Below, piece by piece: positions 43,518 to 50,902 of a stretch of DNA of 64,000 bases. Origin of the DNA: Companilactobacillus baiquanensis. GTDB lineage: Bacteria > Bacillota > Bacilli > Lactobacillales > Lactobacillaceae. The DNA is taken from the NCBI RefSeq assembly GCF_003946605.1, contig NZ_RHOQ01000002.1, forward strand, positions 310,001 to 374,000. The letters run 5' to 3'. Both the position numbers and the translations under genes were made by a program. Under the pieces are notes generated by a model that did no database searches, had not been told where the DNA came from, and saw only the letters and a list, made by a program, of their open reading frames with translations. The first letter of the stretch is position 1, and each line of letters starts with the position of its first letter.

Positions 43518-43844
43518 ATGCTAAAACAAAAAAATATGGAATTAACACCAGAACTAAAAATGCTTCTACTTCCTACAAGTCGAAGCTATTCACGTGACAG
43601 CATCGATAACTTGAATCAAACATTGATTGTTGCCAGTGATGTTGCTGAATCAGCTTATAGCCAATTATATGGCACTCTTGAGAATCTAACAGCCTTAGAC
43701 GATGAATGCTCAATTTATCAAGGTAATATAGAAATTAATAACGATATCATTTTAGCTGCTTCGTTGATTAATCATATTCAAAGACGTATTGATAAAAAAC
43801 TTGTTGATGCTAATCCACATATTTTGGACGTGCAACTTGACTAA
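43518..43844 (+). CDS. hypothetical phage protein
   Basis: 108 aa, mostly helical; no family recognised. Lies between the helicase loader and RusA in the replication block. TAGGAGAAA ribosome site. The stop overlaps the TTG start of rusA. Confidence 0.7.
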   Translation: MLKQKNMELTPELKMLLLPTSRSYSRDSIDNLNQTLIVASDVAESAYSQLYGTLENLTALDDECSIYQGNIEINNDIILAASLINHIQRRIDKKLVDANPHILDVQLD

Positions 43845-44268
43845 TCAACTGAAATTAGTAATTGACGGTGAACCAGTACCCGCCTCACGTCCTCGTTTTA
43901 GCTCACTAGGTGGCAAGAAGCGGGGATATACAGACAAAAAATATCGGATTTACAAAAACGGAATCAAAACGCTGTACTGGGATAAGTATCATAACAAACA
44001 GCTTTTCAAAAAAGGTGTTCCTCTGGTTGCACATATTCGATTTTACAGAAGAATCCAAAAAGGATTATCCAAAGCAGAGCATAAGAGGCGTGCTAATCAT
44101 GAGGTAAAGCCGACTGTGAAGCCCGACTTGGACAACTATGAAAAAGCTATTTTTGATGGCTTAGCAAAGGCTTGGTTCGATGATGGGCAAATTTGGAAAC
44201 ACGACACTGAAAAGAATTACGACGAGCACCCACGTACTGAAATTCTGATTGAGGAGTGGACAAAATGA
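43837..44268 (+). CDS. rusA: RusA-type Holliday junction resolvase
   Basis: 143 aa. RusA fold: LVIDGEPVPASRPRF at the N-terminus, KPDLDNYEKAIFDGLAKAWFDDGQI with the catalytic Asp residues, and TEILIEEW at the end. Resolves recombination intermediates. Start TTG at 43837 is the best fit; upstream in-frame codons lie in the previous gene and do not match the family. Confidence 0.92.
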   Translation: MTNQLKLVIDGEPVPASRPRFSSLGGKKRGYTDKKYRIYKNGIKTLYWDKYHNKQLFKKGVPLVAHIRFYRRIQKGLSKAEHKRRANHEVKPTVKPDLDNYEKAIFDGLAKAWFDDGQIWKHDTEKNYDEHPRTEILIEEWTK

Positions 44269-45002
44269 ACGATTTAGTAATTATGAAAGATCAACAAGCA
44301 GTAACTAGCAGCTTACAAGTAGCAGAAACATTTAATAAAAACCATCGAGATGTATTAAGAGCAGTTGATGATTTAAAAGAGGGGGTTGCGCAAAATTGGG
44401 CAGACCTATTTTACGAAGATACATATACTCATCCTCAAAATAAACAGCAATATCGAATTATTTATATGAATCGTGATGGGTTTACGTTATTGGCTATGGG
44501 GTTCACCGGCAAAAAAGCAATGAAATTTAAGCTTAAATACATTGAAGCCTTCAACAAAATGGAAAGTCACATTAAAACTGGCGGTTTCAAAGTTCCATCA
44601 ACAATGGCAGAAGCTTTACGTCTAGCTGCGGATCAGCAAGAACAAATTGAAGCTATGAAACCCAAAGTTAATTACTTTGATCAAATCATGGCTAGTAAAT
44701 CATTAATCATTACTACGACAATCGCAAAGGATTATGGAATGAGTGCCAAAGCATTTAATGACCTACTTAAAAAGCTTAAGATTCAATACAAATTGGGTGG
44801 CATTTGGTATTTATATTCTGAATATCAAGATAACGGTTGGGTTAGCTCATCAACACGAATGATTGATGGCAAGCCACGTACCTTAACCAAATGGACACAA
44901 AAAGGTCGTGTAGGACTATACAACCTATTAAAAGCTCACGATATTGTTCCTATGATTGAGAAGCTAGATATTAAGACGGTAACTATTGGAGGTCAACAAT
45001 GA
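44265..45002 (+). CDS. Rha/KilAC phage antirepressor-type protein
   Basis: 245 aa. N-terminal pRha domain (LQVAETFNKNHRDVLRAVDDL, TYTHPQNKQQYRIIYMNRDGFTLLAMGFTGKKAMKFKLKYIEAFN) and C-terminal KilA-C/ANT domain (TTIAKDYGMSAKAFNDLLKKLKIQYKLGGIWYLYSEYQDNGW...TRTLTKWTQKGR-like). DNA-binding regulator that can counter repressors. ATGA overlap with rusA. Confidence 0.9.
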   Translation: MNDLVIMKDQQAVTSSLQVAETFNKNHRDVLRAVDDLKEGVAQNWADLFYEDTYTHPQNKQQYRIIYMNRDGFTLLAMGFTGKKAMKFKLKYIEAFNKMESHIKTGGFKVPSTMAEALRLAADQQEQIEAMKPKVNYFDQIMASKSLIITTTIAKDYGMSAKAFNDLLKKLKIQYKLGGIWYLYSEYQDNGWVSSSTRMIDGKPRTLTKWTQKGRVGLYNLLKAHDIVPMIEKLDIKTVTIGGQQ

Positions 45003-45157
45003 AGAATAATGATAAAAAAAATGCCAATTCAATTAAGAATTGGCAGAATATAGTGATTGTAAATAATGATTCAGAGCCAATTGCCGTAATTTCAGACAAT
45101 CAGATAATATTGAAAAATGGTTATAAATATGAGATTGATGTTGGATTAGACAATTAG
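44999..45157 (+). CDS. small phage protein, 52 aa
   Basis: ATGA overlap with the antirepressor stop and a good GGAGGTC ribosome site. Asn-rich, with an N-terminal stretch NDKKNANSIKNWQ and a beta-like second half; no family recognised. Its stop overlaps the stop of the opposing gene at 45154. Confidence 0.6.
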   Translation: MKNNDKKNANSIKNWQNIVIVNNDSEPIAVISDNQIILKNGYKYEIDVGLDN

Positions 45158-45360
45158 CCCAAATTATTATTTTTGGATGAGTCGGGTTTAGAAACTGGAG
45201 TTGGCTTGTTACCTATATTTTTAACAGTATAGTTGTTATAATTTCCAGCTTTAATCTCATCAACAAATTGAGTTCTAGTCATGTTTTTTCCAGTGTGATT
45301 ATCATGAAATGCTGTGTTTCTTCCAGATTTAGTTTGCGATGTTACCTTAATTCTTGCCAT
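45154..45360 (-). CDS. small DUF3892-like protein on the opposite strand
   Basis: 68 aa. MARIKVTSQTKSGRNTAFHDNHTGKNMTRTQFVDEI resembles DUF3892 proteins (IxxVTxxTKSGRNTxFxDN). AAGGAG ribosome site 12 nt before ATG 45360. It lies alone in antisense orientation inside a rightward operon, so it probably has its own promoter and may be expressed in the lysogen. Confidence 0.7.
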   Translation of the reverse strand: MARIKVTSQTKSGRNTAFHDNHTGKNMTRTQFVDEIKAGNYNNYTVKNIGNKPTPVSKPDSSKNNNLG

Positions 45361-45386
45361 TATTTTGGCTCCTTACAAAGTTTATT

Positions 45387-45442
45387 TTGAATAACACGAT
45401 TAAGAAGTAATCCTGGGGAGGATAAGCAAAACGTGTATTCAA
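45387..45442. promoter_or_regulatory. nested inverted repeat between divergent genes
   Basis: TTGAATAACACG (45387-45398) pairs with CGTGTATTCAA (45432-45442, one bulge) and encloses ATCCT-GGGG-AGGAT. It lies in the 160-bp gap between the leftward DUF3892-like gene and the rightward XRE gene, so it may be an operator or a leader hairpin. Confidence 0.45.
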
Positions 45443-45522
45443 TACCGATATTCTAGTGAAAAAATTACAGCATGTCAATATATTGTGCAGAACAAAAGTT
45501 CTTATACAAGATGGAGTGTAAA

Positions 45523-45732
45523 ATGTACAAAAATAACTTAAAAAAAATACTCAAATCTAAAAATATTAATCAAAGTGAGTTATCAAGAATTGCCAATGTG
45601 CCGCGGACAAATATAGTTTCTATTATTAACGGTAAAATAAAGAATCCAACTATTGGATTGATGATTAAGATTGCTGATGCACTTAACATTAGTTTAGATG
45701 AATTTAGAGGTGATAATACAAATGATAAATAG
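45523..45732 (+). CDS. small XRE-family regulator
   Basis: 69 aa. Complete helix-turn-helix ([49 protein letters not shown]). ATG 45523 follows TGGAGTG; the longer frame from 45472 has no ribosome site. It overlaps ssb by 11 bp and may regulate this late-early segment. Confidence 0.82.
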   Translation: MYKNNLKKILKSKNINQSELSRIANVPRTNIVSIINGKIKNPTIGLMIKIADALNISLDEFRGDNTNDK

Positions 45733-46258
45733 AGTAGTTCTAGTAGGACGACTAACAAAGGATGCCGAGTTGAGATACACACAGTCAGGTACGGCAGTTG
45801 CCAGCTTCACATTAGCAGTAAACAGGCAATTTACTAACGCTGAAGGTGAACGAGAAGCCGATTTTATCAACTGTGTTATCTGGAGAAAGGCTGCGGAAAA
45901 TTTTGCCAATTTCACACACAAAGGCTCGCTCGTTGGGATTGATGGACGTATTCAAACACGTAACTACGAAAATCAACAAGGACAAAAAGTTTATGTCACA
46001 GAAATTGTTGTAGAAAATTTCTCATTACTAGAATCGAGATCTGAAAGCGAAGCGTCTAATGACATTTCCACAAAACGGCCAAAAACGCAAATGTCAGGCC
46101 AAAATCAAGGTGACATTTCCACAAAACAGCAAAATAATCAAATGTCAGGTCAAAACACGCGACCTATTTCGCCAAATGGCCAAAATAATCAAATGGGAGA
46201 TCCTTTTGCGGATAACAGTAAACCGATAGATATTAGTGATTCAGACTTACCTTTCTAA
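45722..46258 (+). CDS. ssb: phage single-stranded DNA-binding protein
   Basis: 178 aa. OB fold at residues 1-110 ([72 protein letters not shown]). A Gln/Asn linker follows with a near repeat of about 20 residues (DISTK...QMSGQN twice), and an acidic tip DSDLPF that docks host repair proteins. Start ATG 45722 with GAGGTGA upstream. Confidence 0.94.
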   Translation: MINRVVLVGRLTKDAELRYTQSGTAVASFTLAVNRQFTNAEGEREADFINCVIWRKAAENFANFTHKGSLVGIDGRIQTRNYENQQGQKVYVTEIVVENFSLLESRSESEASNDISTKRPKTQMSGQNQGDISTKQQNNQMSGQNTRPISPNGQNNQMGDPFADNSKPIDISDSDLPF

Positions 46259-46273
46259 TTAAGGAGAAGACTA

Positions 46274-46714
46274 ATGGAAGTATTCAAGCCAATACCAGAA
46301 TATAAAGGAATTTACGAAGTAAGTAATAAAGGAACTATAAAAACGGACAAGGATAAAACTACATACACAAAAGGTGTAGGTGTTAGGCATTGGAAGCAAA
46401 GAATTATGAAACTCAAAACTGATAAAGGTGGCTATAAGCGAGTAACTCTTTGGAAAGATGGAAAAAGTAAAGATTTCTTAGTACATAGATTAGTGGCTGC
46501 GGCATTTATTCCAAATCCTAAGGGATATGAACTTATTAATCATCGTGACGGCAATCCTTCAAACAATAATGTATCTAACCTTGAATGGACTGATTATTAT
46601 GGAAATTTAATGCACGCTTATAATCATGATCTTAATAAAGAAGCTCAACCAATTGTTTTGGTTAATAGTAAAACAAAAGAAAGCCATTATTTACGTATTT
46701 ACACATCACAATAA
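46274..46714 (+). CDS. HNH homing endonuclease with NUMOD4 motif
   Basis: 146 aa. NUMOD4 DNA-binding motif (FKPIPEYKGIYEVSNKGTIKT) and HNH core (HRLVAAAFIPNPKGYELINHRDGNPSNNNVSNLEW). Family members usually have a further C-terminal NUMOD/HTH part. Here the frame stops at HYLRIYTSQ, so the tail may be truncated. A free-standing selfish endonuclease of phages. AAGGAGAAG ribosome site. Confidence 0.88.
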   Translation: MEVFKPIPEYKGIYEVSNKGTIKTDKDKTTYTKGVGVRHWKQRIMKLKTDKGGYKRVTLWKDGKSKDFLVHRLVAAAFIPNPKGYELINHRDGNPSNNNVSNLEWTDYYGNLMHAYNHDLNKEAQPIVLVNSKTKESHYLRIYTSQ

Positions 46715-46814
46715 GCTACCTATGACGTTCACTAACGCAAGAAGAGAGATAACCGATTCTGATAAAAATGATGTGATAAGAGACATTTGTTATCCATTCT
46801 AAGGAGGTAAAGAA

Positions 46815-47867
46815 ATGAAGTTTTTAGACTTATTCGCCGGAATCGGTGGTTTCAGACTAGGACTTGAACAAGCAGGACACACTTGTGTTGGATTCGTTGA
46901 AATAGACAAATTCGCAAGAAAAAGTTATGAAGCAATTTTTGATACAGAAGGAGAATATACGGAACATGACATTAACAAAGTTAACACAAAAGAATTACCC
47001 GAAGCAGACATCTGGTGTTTCGGCTTCCCCTGTCAAGATATTTCTGTCGCAGGAAAACAAAAAGGTTTTGAAGGAAATCGCTCCTCACTATTCTTTGCCG
47101 TTACAAGAAAACTTCATGAACTCGAAGACAAAAAGAAACCTTCATATTTACTCATTGAAAATGTTAAAAACTTACTTTCAATTAATTCAGGATGGGACTT
47201 TGCAAGCCTCCAAATTGAGTTGGACTCACTCGGGTATGACATCGAGTGGGACGTTCTTAACTCAAAAGAAGTCGTGCCTCAAAACAGGGAAAGAGTATTC
47301 ATTATTGGACATCTTAGAGGACGACGTACCCAGCAAATATTTCCTATCATCAGACAAAACGGAGAAGCTAATAACACGGTTAAACAAGTAGGAAATCTAA
47401 CTCCTGATGGATCATTCAGTGGTAATCCACAGGTTGGGCGAGTATACGGCACCGATGGAATTTCACCAACATTAAGCACAATGCAAGGTGGTGGGCAAGA
47501 GCCAAAGGTTACTATCCGTGAAGCCACCAAGATCGGGTATGACGTTGCTCAATTGGGAGACAGCATTAACTTTTCTCAGCCTAATAGCAAGACAAGACGC
47601 GGACGGGTTGGCCATGGTGTTGCGAACACCTTAACGACGGGTATTGAGCAGGCTACGTTGACTGGTAATTTACGCATTCGCAAGCTGACTCCGTTAGAAA
47701 CGTGGCGCCTACAAGGATTCCCTGATTGGGCATTTAATTTAGCACGCGAAGCTGGGCTAAGTGATAGTCAACTATACAAGCAGGCTGGAAATAGTGTGAC
47801 GGTGCCAGTTATTAAGGCAATCGCGGATAGAATGGACTACAACAATCGAGAAAGAAGAGGTGACTGA
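46815..47867 (+). CDS. C5-cytosine DNA methyltransferase
   Basis: 350 aa. Motif I DLFAGIGGFRLGLEQAG, catalytic motif IV FGFPCQDIS, motif VI LLIENVKN, motif VIII QNRERVFIIG, and motifs IX-X RKLTPLETWRLQGFPDW...LYKQAGNSVTVPVIKAIADRM. The target-recognition region is at about residues 185-280. It probably protects phage DNA from host restriction; no restriction nuclease gene is next to it. TAAGGAGG ribosome site. See also the fragment of a second such gene at 48,329. Confidence 0.95.
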   Translation: MKFLDLFAGIGGFRLGLEQAGHTCVGFVEIDKFARKSYEAIFDTEGEYTEHDINKVNTKELPEADIWCFGFPCQDISVAGKQKGFEGNRSSLFFAVTRKLHELEDKKKPSYLLIENVKNLLSINSGWDFASLQIELDSLGYDIEWDVLNSKEVVPQNRERVFIIGHLRGRRTQQIFPIIRQNGEANNTVKQVGNLTPDGSFSGNPQVGRVYGTDGISPTLSTMQGGGQEPKVTIREATKIGYDVAQLGDSINFSQPNSKTRRGRVGHGVANTLTTGIEQATLTGNLRIRKLTPLETWRLQGFPDWAFNLAREAGLSDSQLYKQAGNSVTVPVIKAIADRMDYNNRERRGD

Positions 47868-47869
47868 CG

Positions 47870-48283
47870 ATGAGCAATGAGCAAGAGTTCGACGGTGAAG
47901 GTTTCGATTGGTTAATTGGACGCCATATTATGAGGGTTGAAGATGCAGTTGCACCAGATGACGCACATATGAATACAGATGGCTACTTGTTGACTTGTGA
48001 TGATGGTACACAACTGCTGACATATGAGAACGAAGGATGTGGGGGATGTGGAAATGGATGGAGTGATTTGCCAGATTTGTCACTGTTAGCCAACCACGAC
48101 AACGCAATCACCAACGTTGAAGCAGTGTATGACGAAGATGACACATTTCGCTTGTTTGTCTACTACCATGATGAGCGCTTCGATGTGGGAAGTGGCGATG
48201 ATGGTTATGGCAATGGGTACTACGGCGGTGGTTTCTACCTACGCGTGATAAAGCCTATTAAGGAGACACACGATGAACAATGA
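47870..48283 (+). CDS. DUF7448-like phage protein
   Basis: 137 aa, strongly acidic. LIGRHIMRVEDAV..., DDGTQLLTYENEGCGGCGNGWSDL and GGGFYLRVI fit the DUF7448-type phage proteins (LxGxxIxxVE, a Cys/Gly core and FxVxxxxDERxD). Function unknown. Starts 2 bp after the methyltransferase gene. Confidence 0.75.
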   Translation: MSNEQEFDGEGFDWLIGRHIMRVEDAVAPDDAHMNTDGYLLTCDDGTQLLTYENEGCGGCGNGWSDLPDLSLLANHDNAITNVEAVYDEDDTFRLFVYYHDERFDVGSGDDGYGNGYYGGGFYLRVIKPIKETHDEQ

Positions 48284-48332
48284 AACGAAACGTGACGTGT
48301 TTGAAGTAGCGTTGAGGGAACAGAGAAAGTAA
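48273..48332 (+). CDS. short ORF, probably the head of a truncated gene
   Basis: 19 codons (MNNETKRDVFEVALREQRK) with a strong ribosome site AAGGAGACACACG. It overlaps the end of the DUF7448-like gene. The stop falls exactly where methyltransferase-like sequence begins in another frame, so this may be the first part of a gene cut by the deletion that created the fragment below. Confidence 0.35.
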   Translation: MNNETKRDVFEVALREQRK

Positions 48333-48427
48333 ATAGTAATTCACAACTTTATAAATAGGCCGGCAATTCTGTGACAGTCCCAGTTATTTATGAAATTGCT
48401 AAAAGAATGAATTGGTTCAAAAATTAG
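48329..48427 (+). pseudogene. C-terminal fragment of a second C5 methyltransferase, with amber codon
   Basis: One frame reads SNSQLYK-TAG-AGNSVTVPVIYEIAKRMNWFKN, then stop. This is the motif X end of C5 methyltransferases and matches LYKQAGNSVTVPVIKAIADRM of the intact gene at 46815. The TAG at 48356-48358 stands where Gln (CAG) is expected. Nucleotide differences from the intact gene show it comes from a different methyltransferase, not a recent duplication. Confidence 0.8.
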
Positions 48428-48471
48428 TCAAATACGTTAAAAAAGAAAAGAAATATCAAGGAGTGGAAAAT

Positions 48472-48891
48472 ATGAGAGTTCTAAAAGGATATAGCAAGAA
48501 TCAACAAAAGGAATTAGAATATGCTAGAAAAAATATTAGTTGTAATGACTTTTTACATAACATAACTTATTTTACAGCATACGCCGAATGTGACTCCATC
48601 AAGGATAAATACGATAAGGCTAATACAGACGAACGAATTTCCATTATTAGGGATATTTTAGACTTCTATACTGATAAAGCTAAGTTTCCAGATCCTAAAA
48701 AATATTATGTGCAACTGATTAAAAATAATGATGGTAGTTACCTCAATAGAAGTAAGTTAAACAATTCCTATATGACAAACAGTTGCCAGTCAGATGACGT
48801 TTTTCAAACTGAATTTACTGAACAAGAAATCAAAGATATTGACCCAAGATATATGGCTTTCGCTGTGCCAGTGGAGGATGACGATGAATAA
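48472..48891 (+). CDS. DUF1642-type phage protein
   Basis: 139 aa. C-terminal YYVQLIKNNDGSYLNRS and TEFTEQEIKDIDPRYMAFAVPVEDD match the end of the DUF1642 family of LAB phages. Function unknown. ATG 48472 follows AAGGAGTGG. Overlaps the next gene by 8 bp. Confidence 0.8.
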   Translation: MRVLKGYSKNQQKELEYARKNISCNDFLHNITYFTAYAECDSIKDKYDKANTDERISIIRDILDFYTDKAKFPDPKKYYVQLIKNNDGSYLNRSKLNNSYMTNSCQSDDVFQTEFTEQEIKDIDPRYMAFAVPVEDDDE

Positions 48892-49255
48892 AACAAAAGT
48901 AATGCAAATAATAAATTCTATTGATTTAGGATTGAATATTATTGAAGAAGGTAAGCAATTAGATACACAAGCTCTCACAGAGTCTGTTCGTATAGATGTT
49001 GAAGATTTAAAAGAAGAACTTAATTCAAAGCCTGTTATGCCCAAAGTGTTTGATGAGTTTGCTAACCAATTTGATTTAACTAAACAGCAAGATGAACAGG
49101 GGTTAGATGAAGCGTTAGAAGAGATGTACATGATGTATATGCATGGTGGCAGTAAGTTTGATGATTTAGAAGAATATATGAGAAAACATGGAGATGAAGA
49201 ATTTTACTTAAAATGTATTGACGCAGTTAAATACGGTTACGAGGTGGAGAAATGA
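48884..49255 (+). CDS. DUF1642 N-terminus-like phage protein
   Basis: 123 aa. TESVRIDVEDLKEELNSKPVMPKVFDEFANQFDLTKQQ resembles the N-terminal half of DUF1642 proteins, so this gene and the preceding one may be two halves or shuffled paralogues of one modular family. ATG 48884 follows GGAGGATGACG. Its stop overlaps the next ATG. Confidence 0.7.
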   Translation: MNKTKVMQIINSIDLGLNIIEEGKQLDTQALTESVRIDVEDLKEELNSKPVMPKVFDEFANQFDLTKQQDEQGLDEALEEMYMMYMHGGSKFDDLEEYMRKHGDEEFYLKCIDAVKYGYEVEK

Positions 49256-49443
49256 AGGTTAAAGATTTAATTCATGAATTAGAAAAGTTTGATTAGGAAA
49301 GTGACGTCGCTATTTACAACAGAAGAATGGGTAATGTATCGATAATTCCTGACTACGAGCCAGAAAATACGATTGCTATGGATCCTGAATTTGCGGAAGA
49401 GAATGAAATGGATTCTAGTACTATTTTTATTACGGGAAAGTAG
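49252..49443 (+). pseudogene. small phage gene interrupted by amber codon
   Basis: ATGA overlap with the gene before. MKVKDLIHELEKFD-TAG-ESDVAIYNRRMGNVSII...FITGK. The frame is intact apart from TAG at 49294-49296. Related small phage proteins begin MKVKDLIxxLxxFDxDxxV, and Gln or Asp is usual at that position, so CAG to TAG is likely. Without readthrough only a 14-residue peptide is made. Confidence 0.7.
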
Positions 49444-49486
49444 GGAAAAGAGTAGTGGAGGTAGTTTAATGGTAAATAACGGCAAT

Positions 49487-49515
49487 AAAAAAGCCACTCA
49501 ACGAATGAGTGGTTT
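49487..49515 (-). terminator. hairpin with A-tract, terminator on the minus strand
   Basis: AAAAAAGCCACTC...GAGTGGTTT. Only leftward RNA would have a T tract. It lies within an 18-codon ORF (49469-49525, GGAGG upstream) that may be spurious. Confidence 0.5.
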
Positions 49516-49569
49516 CTGTGGTTAGTTAACTTAGCAAACTAATTATATCACAGAGGGGATTGTTTTAAG

Positions 49570-50001
49570 GTGAGTTTATTTCCAGAAATTGACGAAACAG
49601 AAACAATTAATAATGTCGTTGAATATTTTGAGCGTGATTTTCCTAGGCTGATCGCTCAATCACATTTAAATTTATCTTATATCCAATCGCCGAAATTTGA
49701 TGTAATCGGGGGAGGTGGTGGCACACGGAACAGCCAAGAAGATAAATTAGTAGATCATATCAGTGCGCCAGAGTATGTTAAAGCGACTATGAGACTGATC
49801 AACAATTGTCCTGATACATATAGAACGATTCTAAAGTACAAATATGTATATGGTAGGTCATCACTAGAAGTCACTGACATGGTGGGATACGGTCAAACTA
49901 GGTACAACGAATTACGAAAGCAAGCACTATTATATTTTGCCGACGCTTTCATGGATTTTGAGGATTTACATATTTATTTAAGCTCAAAAGCGACGTATTA
50001 G
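49570..50001 (+). CDS. arpU: ArpU-type late-gene regulator
   Basis: 143 aa. ArpU family (KATMRLINNCPDTYRTILKYKYVYGRSSLEVTDMVGYGQTRYNELRKQALLYFADAF), sigma-factor-like helix-turn-helix regulators that sit at the end of the early region in LAB phages and are thought to turn on packaging and lysis genes. Start GTG 49570 with TTAAGGTG. The seven-unit 11-bp repeat starts inside its last codons. Confidence 0.88.
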   Translation: MSLFPEIDETETINNVVEYFERDFPRLIAQSHLNLSYIQSPKFDVIGGGGGTRNSQEDKLVDHISAPEYVKATMRLINNCPDTYRTILKYKYVYGRSSLEVTDMVGYGQTRYNELRKQALLYFADAFMDFEDLHIYLSSKATY

Positions 50002-50066
50002 CGGTGAGGTAGCGATGTTTTAGCGATAATATGGCGACGAAAGAGCGATGGCAAGGCGATGTCAAT
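49990..50066. repeat. seven tandem 11-bp units (GCGAYG-N5)
   Basis: GCGACG, GCGGTG, GCGATG, GCGATA, GCGACG, GCGATG and GCGATG start at 49990, 50001, 50012, 50023, 50034, 50045 and 50056, a strict 11-bp period. The five bases between are variable, so only the hexamer is conserved, on one face of the helix. It begins in the arpU stop region and runs into non-coding DNA. Confidence 0.85.
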
Positions 50067-50323
50067 ACGGGTTATATTGGTATCGTTGGAAATTCAAAAA
50101 AAGAAAAGAGTTGAAAAGCTCAATCTTTATGGAATAGACAGCCCAAGTTACTCTACTTAAAAAGGAGCACACAATATACGACAAGGAATAAGTCACAAAA
50201 ACCAGATCAAACGTCTAAAGACAATCAACCGTGAATAAACACGTAAAAATTAGTTTTAACGCTACAAAAGTAAGCTTATTGACCTTACTTTAATTAGTCG
50301 CTTATGATAACGGCGACTATCCT
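50067..50323 (+). other. non-coding stretch with a decayed small ORF
   Basis: No convincing gene. AAAGGAG (50161-50167) is followed 8 bases later by ATA-CGA-CAA-GGA...GAA-TAA (50176-50238), a 20-residue frame (IRQGISHKNQIKRLKTINRE) whose first codon is ATA where ATG is expected. It looks like a small phage gene that lost its start. Confidence 0.4.
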
Positions 50324-50445
50324 GCGGTTACTGGCGTGATATTAGCAGAATACTTAATTAAATTTCCATTAATATCCCCCTTCTACTACTTAAATTCATT
50401 CAACAAATGAGCTAATTAGATCGGGTTCGATTCCCGTTAACCGCT
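50324..50445 (+). other. tRNA-like acceptor and T arm with over-long middle
   Basis: GCGGTTA (50324-50330) is complementary to TAACCGC (50438-50444). Just before the latter is a T-arm-like CGGG-TTCGATT-CCCG (50422-50436). About 90 nt separate the 5' acceptor strand and the T arm, twice the normal length. A CATT...AATG stem near 50397-50409 might be an anticodon stem, but its loop lacks the invariant T33. It is either a degenerate or insertion-carrying phage tRNA, or a tRNA mimic. Confidence 0.35.
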
Positions 50446-50457
50446 TTAAAATTTAAT

Positions 50458-50549
50458 ATTATTGCCGTGAAACTTGATCGAACTATTATCGTAAGTTCGG
50501 TGGATATTGTGACGATGAGGGGGCAGACGTGCTACCGCCAAGGCAATAA
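50458..50549 (+). other. structured non-coding segment
   Basis: TTATTGCC (50459-50466) pairs with GGCAATAA (50542-50549). Inside, GATCGAACT pairs with AGTTCGGTG. No ORF. It sits directly before the terminator at 50555 and may be the 3' end of a stable early transcript. Confidence 0.4.
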
Positions 50550-50554
50550 ATTAT

Positions 50555-50582
50555 AGATCACTCATTGGGTGGTCTTTTTTTA
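50555..50582 (+). terminator. terminator at the end of the early region
   Basis: AGATCACTC-ATT-GGGTGGTCT followed by TTTTTTT. It separates the early operon and ArpU from the packaging genes. Confidence 0.85.
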
Positions 50583-50595
50583 TTGGAGGGGAAAT

Positions 50596-50859
50596 ATGAA
50601 AAATAAAGTTACACAAAAGCAAATTGATAATATCATTAAACACTCAAGAATTGACGTTAAAACGGTTTTCAACAAAGTAACGTTAGTTACATGTAAATTG
50701 CCAAACGGTTTCGTATTAGTCGAATCTAGTGGAGCAGTGGACAAATCCAATTACGATGTGGAAATCGGTAAAGAAACTTGTATGACACGAATAACTAATA
50801 AGATTTGGGAACTTGAAGGCTATTCACTAGCAAATCAATTAATCAAAAAAGTTAATTAA
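50596..50859 (+). CDS. Gp49-like phage protein
   Basis: 87 aa. Matches the phage Gp49/66 family: VTQKQIDNIIKHSRIDVKTVFNKVTLVTCKLPNGFVLVESSGAVDKSNYDVEIGKETCMTRITNKIWELEGY. Function unknown, usually close to terminase genes. ATG 50596 follows TGGAGGGG. Confidence 0.85.
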   Translation: MKNKVTQKQIDNIIKHSRIDVKTVFNKVTLVTCKLPNGFVLVESSGAVDKSNYDVEIGKETCMTRITNKIWELEGYSLANQLIKKVN

Positions 50860-50902
50860 CAGTCTGATGGCAGAAGACTGATTATAGATTGGAGTGAATT
50901 AA

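Noticed and set aside
46715..46814. Small gene after the HNH nuclease (ATG 46720, 26 codons)
   Set aside because: No ribosome site and no recognisable sequence; more likely the remnant of the nuclease C-terminus or spacer.
48300..49443. Stop-codon recoding (TAG read as Gln) in the phage
   Set aside because: Many intact genes of the same phage, for example recT, the replisome organizer and the nuclease, end with TAG at sensible positions, so TAG is a normal stop.
50324..50445. Functional phage tRNA
   Set aside because: Interior length, poor D arm and missing T33 argue against a working tRNA; kept only as a tRNA-like structure.
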